A program made the position numbers and the translations under genes. This document shows, in pieces, positions 1 through 5,515 of a stretch of 6,430 nt of DNA. How positions within the stretch are numbered: position 1 is the first letter of the stretch; each line of letters opens with the position of its first letter. The DNA is from Pseudomonadota bacterium (lineage in GTDB: Bacteria; Pseudomonadota; Alphaproteobacteria; Rhizobiales; Devosiaceae), in contig JAEZFJ010000062.1 of assembly GCA_023437755.1 (NCBI GenBank), positions 1 through 6,430 on the forward strand. The letters run 5' to 3'. The notes under the pieces are model-generated. The model ran no database searches. It was given only the letters and a program-made list of their open reading frames with translations, and was not told the origin of the DNA.

Positions 1-541
1 CAAGAACACGTCGCCAGGCTCGCACTGCGTCGGCATAGCGGCGCATCTGGGTGTAGGCAGGCGCGATCACGGTCCAGCCGCGGAGGTCATCGGGATTGGC
101 CGCCAGCGCCGTCTCGATCCGGGCGACCGCCTCATCGAGATCAAGGGTCTGGGCCGTCAGTTCCGGTCGCGCCGCCAGCGGCTGCGCCGGCTGCTGAGGT
201 GAGCCGAGCCAGCCATAGACGGCGAAGCTCACACCCGCCATGACGGCAAGCCCCACCAGGAGCTGCAGGCGACCGAACACGGGGCCGGCTTGCGCCTGTC
301 CACGGTCCGCGCGGCTGCGCAGCATCTCGCGCGCCAGTTCCCCGCGGGCGGCCTCGGCTTCGCGCTCGCCCAGCCGGCCAGAGGCGACATCCGCCTCGAT
401 CCCTGCGAGCACCTGACGAAAATGACTGTTGGGATCGACCGTTACGCCGGCGCTTGCGTTGACCGCGCGGGGACCGGCTGCGTAAAACAACGCAGCGCAG
501 GCGATGGCAGTAACAGCAATGGCGACGAACCAGAACAGCAT
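1..541 (-). CDS. ccmI: Cytochrome c-type biogenesis protein CcmI, N-terminal part (3' end beyond window)
   Basis: CcmI (CycH in rhizobia) is an inner-membrane chaperone that holds apocytochrome c for heme attachment in System I maturation. I translated this frame by hand; it is open for 180 codons to the left edge. It starts MLFWFVAIAVTAIACAALFY, a first membrane segment (about residues 2-22). A cytoplasmic segment follows (about 36-75, with FRQVLAGIEADVASGRLGER and EAEAARGELAREML), which is the family's usual charged heptad-like region. A second membrane segment lies at about 91-112 (RLQLLVGLAVMAGVSFAVYG). After an Ala/Pro linker, the start of the periplasmic TPR domain is visible (DEAVARIETALAANPDD, then GWTVIAPAYTQMRRYADAV). 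ATG at 541 is chosen because it puts the membrane segment at the N-terminus as in relatives; GAGG lies only three bases upstream, so the ribosome site is tight. Most of the TPR domain and the neighbours ccmE/ccmF/ccmH, which often follow, would lie left of the window. Confidence 0.9.
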   Translation of the reverse strand, partial: MLFWFVAIAVTAIACAALFYAAGPRAVNASAGVTVDPNSHFRQVLAGIEADVASGRLGEREAEAARGELAREMLRSRADRGQAQAGPVFGRLQLLVGLAVMAGVSFAVYGWLGSPQQPAQPLAARPELTAQTLDLDEAVARIETALAANPDDLRGWTVIAPAYTQMRRYADAVRAWRRVL

Positions 542-584
542 GGGCCTCGAACGCTGGGCGCGGACGGACGGGCGAGTGGCGTCA

Positions 585-612
585 TCTATAAGCCGACCAT
601 GGCGAAAAACCA
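585..612 (-). promoter_or_regulatory. Weak candidate promoter for ccmI
   Basis: On the minus strand a TGGTTT hexamer (612-607) is followed after 16 bases by TATAGA (590-585), which would start transcription about 35-40 bases before the ccmI ATG. The -10 resembles the sigma-70 consensus but the -35 is poor. I see no comparable plus-strand promoter for the gene starting at 665. The assignment rests on consensus matching by eye only. Confidence 0.25.
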
Positions 613-664
613 CACCCTTACGGACTCTTGAGGCGGACGCATTGCCACAGGGCAGCGCCACGGC

Positions 665-1729
665 ATGAGCGACACCGAGGTCGATTTCGCCGTCCTGGGT
701 TCCACGCCCCAGGCTCGGTTGCTGGCGGGGCTGCTGGCCTCCGAACATGGGCGAAAAGTCGCGCTGGCTGCGGAATCCGAGGCCGCCTACCGCTTGCCGC
801 ACGGTCTCGACCTTTCTGCTGCACCCATTACCCGGCCGGAGACCTGGGTGCTGCTCGCGAGCCTTGTGCCGGAAACCGTGAAGCTCCTGTCCCGCATCGG
901 GGGCCGCTCGGCCTGGGCCAGGGTCGACCCGATCCTGTTTGCCGACCTCCCCGCCCCCGCGGAAGCCATCTCGCACATCCGGCACATGGCCAGCGCCTTC
1001 GGCATCGCCGCCGAGCGGGTGCCGCCCGACCTCGTTGGCCCGGGACGGAACGCCATCTACCTGCGCGACTGCGTCGTGCTCCACCGCGCTGCGCTTGAAG
1101 CGGCTCTCGATGCGTGGCTGGACCGCCTCGGGGTGGTGCGCCTCACCGGCGCCGTCAGCATCCAAGCCGATGGCAGCGGCTCGGCACCTGGGGGAGACGC
1201 CCATTGCCGCATCGCCCGGGTGATTCTCGCCGACGACACCGCCCTGTTGCGGCACCTGCCCACCGACACCTGGCCAGCATTGCTGGTGCGCGAGCTCGGC
1301 AACACCCTGCTGCTCGAACCTACCGCCCCCATGGCCGGGGCCATCATGCATCAGCTGGACTTCGGCCTGACGCTGCACCGGCAACCGCATGGTGGCCTCG
1401 TCGCCCTTGGCCCCGGAACGGCCGACGACTTCGCGGGCCGGCTTGTGGCCCTGCTGGGCCGCGAGCGGTCGCCGCGCCTCGCCGGCCGCTCGCAATATGT
1501 GTCGATCACCACCGCCGATGGCGCGCCCGCAGTCGGACAGATCGGGGGCGTCGGCGCGGACCTCCTTGCCGGCTTCGGCTTCACCGGTGCGTTCTTCGCG
1601 CCCGTCATCGCCCGCTGGCTCTGCGACTGCGCCTCGCCGGCCGAAACCTCCTGGATCGAGGCGCGCCTGATCGGACGCAGCGTCGCCGCCTCGGCCTCCC
1701 CTGCCGCCGAATTCCGGGGCGCAGCGTGA
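665..1729 (+). CDS. Divergent DAO-fold FAD oxidoreductase-like protein, SoxB (sarcosine oxidase beta)-like
   Basis: 354 residues, shorter than the roughly 400 of SoxB. The fold is suggested by a beta-alpha-beta start (VDFAVLGSTPQARLLAGLLA, then GRKVALAAE with Glu37 in the ribose-binding position). It is also suggested by a middle segment like the DAO 'L..AL...A..LGV' helix (LEAALDAWLDRLGV, about 143-156). The C-terminal stretch DGAPAVGQIGGVGADLLAGF followed by GFTGAFFAPVIARWL (about 285-319) matches the family's 'DG.P.IG......Y...G..G.G...AP..G..LA' signature. SoxB subunits oxidise N-methyl amines such as sarcosine using FAD and a shared FMN. Here the glycine motif GxGxxG reads GSTPQA (12-17), so normal FAD binding is doubtful. 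ATG 665 is the only standard start after the in-frame stop at 629-631; no strong Shine-Dalgarno is seen. The gene overlaps the next by four bases (stop TGA within GTGA), so the two are probably translationally coupled. The fold assignment is fairly good; the substrate is unknown. Confidence 0.7.
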   Translation: MSDTEVDFAVLGSTPQARLLAGLLASEHGRKVALAAESEAAYRLPHGLDLSAAPITRPETWVLLASLVPETVKLLSRIGGRSAWARVDPILFADLPAPAEAISHIRHMASAFGIAAERVPPDLVGPGRNAIYLRDCVVLHRAALEAALDAWLDRLGVVRLTGAVSIQADGSGSAPGGDAHCRIARVILADDTALLRHLPTDTWPALLVRELGNTLLLEPTAPMAGAIMHQLDFGLTLHRQPHGGLVALGPGTADDFAGRLVALLGRERSPRLAGRSQYVSITTADGAPAVGQIGGVGADLLAGFGFTGAFFAPVIARWLCDCASPAETSWIEARLIGRSVAASASPAAEFRGAA

Positions 1730-3717
1730 GACGTCAACCGTTCCGCCTCCCCGCCGAGACTGCCGGGCCGTTCCTCGGCGCCGCCATCGACCGCAGCAGG
1801 CCGATCCGCCTCCGGCTGGACGGTCGCAGCATCGAGGGGTTCGCTGGTGACACAGTGCTCAGCGCCGCCCTTGCTGCCGGCATTGACACCCTTGGCAGCG
1901 TTGACGGTTCGCCTCTGGCCCTGAGTTACTCTGCCGCCCCTGCCGTGCAGATGGCCGGCTCCACCAACGCCCTGCCGATGGAGCGCACGCCGGCGACCGA
2001 CGGGGCCGAGTACCGCACCGGCGCCCGCAAACCGCTGCTTCACCGGCTCCTGGGCGGCAGCAGCCTCAATCTCGATCACCACCCGGCCAGCGGTCCCGCC
2101 GCAGCCGGAGCAGAATCCCTGCCGCGCCAGCATGGCCAGGCGGATCTGGTCGTCGTCGGGGCGGGCATTGCCGGCCTCAGTGCGGCACTCGCTGCGGCCA
2201 AATCCGGCCTGTCGGTGATGGTTCTCGAGGCACGGCCCCAAGCTGGGGGCTACTCAGTGCTGTTCGGGCGCCAGGAGGGCGAGGACCACCCCGAGACAGC
2301 CATTGCAGCACTGTTGTCGGCGGCTGCCGACAATGAGGCGATCACCCTCGTCACCGGTGCCGAAGTGTTCGCCGCCCGCTCCGGCCTCGTTCAGGCCCAT
2401 GCCGTGCGTCTCGTTGACGGCAAGCCACAGGCGCACCTGTTCGAGATCGAGACGCCACGCATCATTCTGGCCACCGGCAGCCTGGAGCGTCTGCCGATTT
2501 TCACCGGCAACCGCCTCCCTCGCGTCCGCGGTGTCCTGGAAGCCTTCGAGCTCGGCTGGCACTACGGCATATGGCCGGGTCGCGAGAGCGTCGTTGCCAC
2601 CGTGAGCAGCGTAGCCTATCGCCTCGCCATGCTGGCCGCGGATGCCGGTGTGCGGGTGAACAGGGTTCTCGACACCCGGGCGGGCCCGGAGTCCCGCTTC
2701 ATCGCCTTTTCACGGGCCTATGGGATCACCCAGGCTCCCGGCGCGCGGATCGCCGGCGTAACCAACGCCCGCGGTCGCCTGCAGATCCGCACCGAATCCG
2801 CCCTGGGGGGCGCCAGGGCAAGCAACCCTGATCTGACCACCGGGAGCCTTGTCGCCTGCGGCGGCTGGCAGCCGGACCTGACCCTGTGGAACGGCGCCGG
2901 AGGCTTCAGCCGATGGCAACCTTCAGGCCACCGCCTCGAGGCGACCGGCACGCTTGACGGCATCGCGCTTGCCGGCAGCGCAGCGGGCTGGCTGAGCCGC
3001 ACCGCCTGCGCCGCCAGCGGTGGCGATGCGGTGGCTGCCTTGTTGGGGCGCCCCCGCCAGGGCGTTCAGGAACTCAGCATCGATCCGGTCTACGACACCC
3101 CGGACGATCCGGCGTCCATCGCCAGCACAGCGGGCGAAGCGAGCTTCCTTGCCGCAGGTCGCCACCTGTTCAGGCGGCCCGTAGCACCATCCCGCGCCTG
3201 GCCCTGGCAGCGACAGCCCGCCGCCGAGTCGATCGCCGAGACGCCTCAGCCGCTGGATGTCGGCACCGTCGTGGCCAGCGTTCAGCTCGGCATGGTTCCA
3301 GCCGATAGCGCCGGGGCCGTTGCGCAGGAGCGGACGGGCCTCGTTCTTGCGCGCACCCGCCCGGCGGAAGCGCCAACCCCGCATCCTCCGGTGCTGCTGC
3401 CGGAGTACCTGGTGGGGCGGTTCGGCGGTCGTGGCCAGCTGTGGCTGGTACGGCCGACCGAGGGCCGCACCCTCGATCCGGGCGGACTGATCCAGCCCAA
3501 TGCCGACACCATCGATCCGCTGGTCGCGATCGGCGTGGTCGTCCGGCCGATGCAGGATGGCGCGTTGGCACTGCTGGATAGCGCTGCCGTCGCCGGCGCA
3601 GGCAGCAAGGTGATACTGCGCGAGAGCACGCGCTTGGTCCCGCTGACGCTGGTGGCGCCTTTTGCCGAAGAAGCGGATCTAGGTGCGGCGCTCAGCGGAG
3701 ACGCGGGCGCGCCTTAG
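1726..3717 (+). CDS. SoxA-like alpha subunit (FAD/NAD-dependent oxidoreductase) with shortened GCV_T region
   Basis: 663 residues against roughly 950-1000 in SoxA. Domains in order: a ferredoxin-like N-terminus (about 20-110) with RPIRLRLDGRSIEGFAGDTV, the SoxA/Fer2_4 signature, but no cysteine, so no Fe-S cluster; an NAD-binding Rossmann fold with GAGIAG (145-150) and Glu168; ATGSLERLPIFTGN (249-262); a second nucleotide-fold part GRESVVATVSSVAYRLAMLA (285-304); and VACGGWQPDLTLW (376-388), matching the SoxA 'SGGW.P..HLF' motif, followed by IALAGSAAG. After a Pro/Ala-rich linker (about 485-555), residues 560-650 (including YLVGRF, VRPTEG, DGALALLDSAAVAGAG, VPLTLVAPF) resemble the terminal barrel of SoxA's aminomethyltransferase module; its main folate-binding body is absent. 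GTG 1726 is chosen because it overlaps the upstream stop by four bases and keeps the whole N-terminal domain. The frame is open further upstream, to about 1114, but that part is the out-of-frame shadow of the preceding gene. Opine and proline dehydrogenase alpha chains and HcnB are other relatives, but they lack the C-terminal part. Confidence 0.8.
   Translation: MRRQPFRLPAETAGPFLGAAIDRSRPIRLRLDGRSIEGFAGDTVLSAALAAGIDTLGSVDGSPLALSYSAAPAVQMAGSTNALPMERTPATDGAEYRTGARKPLLHRLLGGSSLNLDHHPASGPAAAGAESLPRQHGQADLVVVGAGIAGLSAALAAAKSGLSVMVLEARPQAGGYSVLFGRQEGEDHPETAIAALLSAAADNEAITLVTGAEVFAARSGLVQAHAVRLVDGKPQAHLFEIETPRIILATGSLERLPIFTGNRLPRVRGVLEAFELGWHYGIWPGRESVVATVSSVAYRLAMLAADAGVRVNRVLDTRAGPESRFIAFSRAYGITQAPGARIAGVTNARGRLQIRTESALGGARASNPDLTTGSLVACGGWQPDLTLWNGAGGFSRWQPSGHRLEATGTLDGIALAGSAAGWLSRTACAASGGDAVAALLGRPRQGVQELSIDPVYDTPDDPASIASTAGEASFLAAGRHLFRRPVAPSRAWPWQRQPAAESIAETPQPLDVGTVVASVQLGMVPADSAGAVAQERTGLVLARTRPAEAPTPHPPVLLPEYLVGRFGGRGQLWLVRPTEGRTLDPGGLIQPNADTIDPLVAIGVVVRPMQDGALALLDSAAVAGAGSKVILRESTRLVPLTLVAPFAEEADLGAALSGDAGAP
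3679..3717. other. Tail-to-tail coding overlap
   Basis: The final 13 codons of the plus-strand SoxA-like gene (stop TAG at 3715-3717) are also the final codons of the minus-strand hypothetical gene (stop TAG, read from 3681 to 3679). There is no intergenic space and no hairpin terminator for either transcript here. The two mRNAs must therefore overlap at their 3' ends. Confidence 0.75.
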
Positions 3718-4902
3718 CGTGTCGGCGTAATCCGCGTTGAAGCGGACTTCTGCCATCTTGATGGCCGCATCGATCCTGCCGCCGACCACCGGGTCGCCCG
3801 GCTGGCGGCGCAACAGATCCAGATTGCGCTCGATATGGGTCTCCAGCGCCTGGCCGGTCTGGCTCCAGGCCTGGTCGAAGGTCGCGTTTACGGCGAGGGA
3901 ATCGCGACACTCTCGCACCGCCGCCAGCAGGTACACGCCGCCGATTGCGGCAAGGACAGCGCTGTTGTCGAGCCGATCGCTGCCCTCGCGGCCGCGCCGC
4001 ATGGCCATGTTGAGGTCGGTCACCACTGTCTTGAGCCGCGGCTCGATCCGCTCCGAGACTTGGCGGGTCATCGCCGAGAGCGGAGCCGTCCAGCGCCCGC
4101 CCCGGGTCAGTTCCACGTAGCCGGTCACCGCGCGCACCAGCCGGTGGAAGCGATCAAGGCCACGGCAGGTAAGGTCGATATCGGCAAACTGCCCCATGGG
4201 CTGCATCAGGTGCAACTGGTTGTGTGCCTGGGTCAGAAGCCCGTCGATCAGCGGCGCAAATCCCGAGCGGATGATGGCCGCCTCGCTTGGATTGCCGCAG
4301 ATCTTGATCACCGCGAGCACCAGTCGGCTCGGATTGGTGACCTGCCCGGCAGCCGCCATGAACAGCAGGCCGGCCAGTGCCGGGTCCTGCACGGGCATGG
4401 ACTGCAGCGCCGCAACCAGTCCGGCTTCTTCGGGTATGGCGTTCACGGCCCGCCCGAACCCCTGAGCCTTTGTCAGCAACCCCCGATGGCGGAGCGCTGC
4501 AACAACGGCTGGCAGCGCCGCCCGGGCCTCGTCGCTGCCGAGCATGGCGCGCAGCCGGCGCCCGGTGTCGAAGTCGGCTTCGGCGCGGGCCAGCTGATCC
4601 TTCATGCGGGCCAGCAGCTCGGTTGCGACGTCTTCGAGTTCTCCTGTCGTCAGGCTGTCATTGGCGGCACGCTCGGCAGAAAGCAGATCCGGTGCAAGGT
4701 CGCGCAACACCCAGGTCCAGGCCGCCTCGACATGCGGGCGTGCCAGGGCGCCGGGAAGCGGACTCGCCGGCAGTTCCTCGACGACCACCGGCTCGAGCAG
4801 GCCGGCAAATGGCCGCGCACCCGGCGGGACCCTGTGCAGGGCAGCAGGCTGTGGCGAAGCAGCAGTGGCAGGCTGTGGTTTGGCTGCGGAAGACATCAAC
4901 AC
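3679..4902 (-). CDS. Hypothetical all-helical protein, function unknown
   Basis: 407 residues from GTG 4902; TTG at 4899 and ATG at 4896 are in frame immediately after it, and the ATG (405 residues) may be the true start because no clear Shine-Dalgarno separates them. I do not recognise a family. The first 50 residues are Ala/Pro-rich and low in complexity (PQPATAASPQPAA), like a flexible tail. The rest looks mainly helical: charged helices at about 86-150, a mildly hydrophobic helix at about 174-202 (ALAGLLFMAAAG, LVLAVIKICG), a segment around 239-300 (DIDLTCRGLDRFHRLVRAVT), a hydrophobic helix at 314-329 (SAVLAAIGGVYLLAAV) and a basic C-terminus. There is no signal peptide and no convincing membrane span. 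Coding is supported over the opposite frame because this frame has balanced helix-forming composition, while the opposite frame is rich in His/Gln/Arg. It runs in the same direction as the lipoprotein 78 bases upstream, and its last 39 bases overlap the end of the SoxA-like gene. Confidence 0.75.
   Translation of the reverse strand: MLMSSAAKPQPATAASPQPAALHRVPPGARPFAGLLEPVVVEELPASPLPGALARPHVEAAWTWVLRDLAPDLLSAERAANDSLTTGELEDVATELLARMKDQLARAEADFDTGRRLRAMLGSDEARAALPAVVAALRHRGLLTKAQGFGRAVNAIPEEAGLVAALQSMPVQDPALAGLLFMAAAGQVTNPSRLVLAVIKICGNPSEAAIIRSGFAPLIDGLLTQAHNQLHLMQPMGQFADIDLTCRGLDRFHRLVRAVTGYVELTRGGRWTAPLSAMTRQVSERIEPRLKTVVTDLNMAMRRGREGSDRLDNSAVLAAIGGVYLLAAVRECRDSLAVNATFDQAWSQTGQALETHIERNLDLLRRQPGDPVVGGRIDAAIKMAEVRFNADYADTLRRARVSAERRT
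4844..4878 (-). repeat. Short direct repeat in low-complexity coding region
   Basis: An 11-base unit GCAGGCTGTGG occurs at 4844-4854 and 4868-4878, 24 bases (8 codons) apart. It encodes the repeated Pro-Gln-Pro-Ala of the low-complexity N-terminus of the hypothetical protein. It is probably a by-product of a Pro/Ala-rich tail rather than a regulatory site. Confidence 0.6.
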
Positions 4903-4924
4903 GCGCGGGATGAGGGCAGACTGT

Positions 4925-4947
4925 CCAGCAACCCTATAGGTGGCTGG
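4925..4947. promoter_or_regulatory. Inverted repeat between lipoprotein and hypothetical gene
   Basis: CCAGC-A-ACC, loop CTATA, GGT-G-GCTGG: nine-base arms with one mismatch and a five-base loop, in the 78-base gap 4903-4980. It lies downstream of the lipoprotein stop and 22-44 bases before the start of the next minus-strand gene. No T-run follows on either strand, so it is not a textbook Rho-independent terminator. It could be an mRNA-stabilising or attenuating hairpin, or a dimer operator. No clear promoter is seen beside it. The hairpin is visible directly; its role is a guess. Confidence 0.4.
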
Positions 4948-4980
4948 TAAACAATCCTTATCTCCCGCGCGCGGACTGGA

Positions 4981-5454
4981 TCAGGCGGTGCCGGGCACCA
5001 CCGCCCAGTTGCCGTTCTGCTCACGGCAGGCGGTGCCCTTCTTCGCGTACTCCTGGCCGTTGATCTTCACGGTGTGGGTGAAGTCGCGGCAATCGAGATT
5101 GTTGACGCGGACATAGGGCCCAACCGCGACCGAGCCGGTCGTCCCGCGATCACCGCTCCACTGGCGCGGTGCACCGGGGCGGCCGAACTGCAGCGCGTAG
5201 AACTGTGCGGTGTTGGCTTCGCTGGAGTCCTTCGCCGTCATCAGGTTCAGCGCAGCGGTATCGACGAAGCCTTGTGAGACGCTGGTGGTCAGCAGCGCCT
5301 GCTGGGTGGTCTGCGCCGGCGTTGGCACCACCGGCGCGGTCACCACGGGGGCGGTGACCACCGGGGCCGTGGCAACCCGGGTCGGCGCGGTGCTCGCACA
5401 GGCGGAGATTACGAGGGCAAACAATGGCGTAGCAAGCAGGGCAATGCGATTCAT
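4981..5454 (-). CDS. Small 17-kDa-surface-antigen-like lipoprotein
   Basis: 157 residues from ATG 5454. The N-terminus MNRIALLATPLFALVISACA is a lipoprotein signal peptide with lipobox I-S-A-C and the lipidated Cys at 19, so the mature protein is expected to be membrane-anchored on the periplasmic side or outer membrane. A Thr/Ala/Pro/Val linker with three TAPVV units (about 29-43) follows. The C-terminal half carries the RT0821/17-kDa antigen-type ending: YVRVNNLDCRDFTHTVKING, then GTACREQNGNWAVV, with Cys122 and Cys143 likely disulfide-bonded. Exact function is unknown in this family; envelope structural roles are usual. An in-frame ATG at 5487 would add 11 charged residues before the signal peptide; 5454 is preferred because it gives a normal signal peptide and has a weak GAGA ribosome site seven bases upstream. 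It follows the histidine kinase by 58 bases in the same direction, so co-transcription is plausible. Confidence 0.85.
   Translation of the reverse strand: MNRIALLATPLFALVISACASTAPTRVATAPVVTAPVVTAPVVPTPAQTTQQALLTTSVSQGFVDTAALNLMTAKDSSEANTAQFYALQFGRPGAPRQWSGDRGTTGSVAVGPYVRVNNLDCRDFTHTVKINGQEYAKKGTACREQNGNWAVVPGTA
5324..5368 (-). repeat. Three 15-base tandem repeats encoding TAPVV
   Basis: On the plus strand the units are GGCACCACCGGCGCG (5324-5338), GTCACCACGGGGGCG (5339-5353) and GTGACCACCGGGGCC (5354-5368), with a degenerate fourth after them. In the lipoprotein frame they encode the Thr-Ala-Pro-Val-Val linker just after the lipidated cysteine. Because the units are a multiple of three, copy-number changes would lengthen or shorten the linker without breaking the frame. 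Confidence 0.75.
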
Positions 5455-5515
5455 GAAAGCGTCTCGTTTTCGGTCAGAAAGCGTCATCGGTGCGATTTAC
5501 GGCGAAAGTGCGTCA
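5455..5515 (-). promoter_or_regulatory. Triplicated GACGCTTTC-type direct repeat upstream of lipoprotein
   Basis: Read on the minus strand: TGACGCACTTTC (5515-5504, covering the kinase stop codon), TGACGCTTTC (5486-5477) and AGACGCTTTC (5464-5455, touching the lipoprotein ATG). The last two are identical over nine bases and start 22 bases apart, about two helical turns, the kind of spacing used by OmpR/PhoP-family regulators. The last copy lies in the translation start region, so chance or an RNA-level role is equally possible. Confidence 0.3.

Noticed and set aside
290..631. A 113-residue plus-strand frame opposite ccmI
   Set aside because: It is antisense to a clearly recognisable ccmI frame and has no motif.
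1114..1725. An N-terminal extension of the SoxA-like protein by about 204 residues
   Set aside because: The frame is open but its translation is Arg/Pro/His-rich and lies entirely over the well-supported upstream gene; the GTG at 1726 with a 4-base overlap begins exactly before the recognisable N-terminal domain.
1783..2055. A [2Fe-2S] cluster in the N-terminal domain of the SoxA-like protein
   Set aside because: The domain matches the ferredoxin-like fold by its GFAGDT signature but contains no cysteine, so it cannot ligate a cluster.
1351..2241. A 296-residue open frame on the minus strand
   Set aside because: It spans the junction of two recognisable plus-strand genes and has shadow-like composition.
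3835..4950. A 371-residue open frame on the plus strand opposite the hypothetical gene
   Set aside because: Its translation is rich in His, Gln, Arg and Gly with no motif, as expected for the antisense of a GC-rich gene; the minus-strand frame has normal protein composition.
4964..4973. CCGCGCGCGG palindrome as a terminator stem for the lipoprotein gene
   Set aside because: It is a perfect palindrome without a loop and without a following T-run; GC-rich alternation of this kind is common in such genomes.
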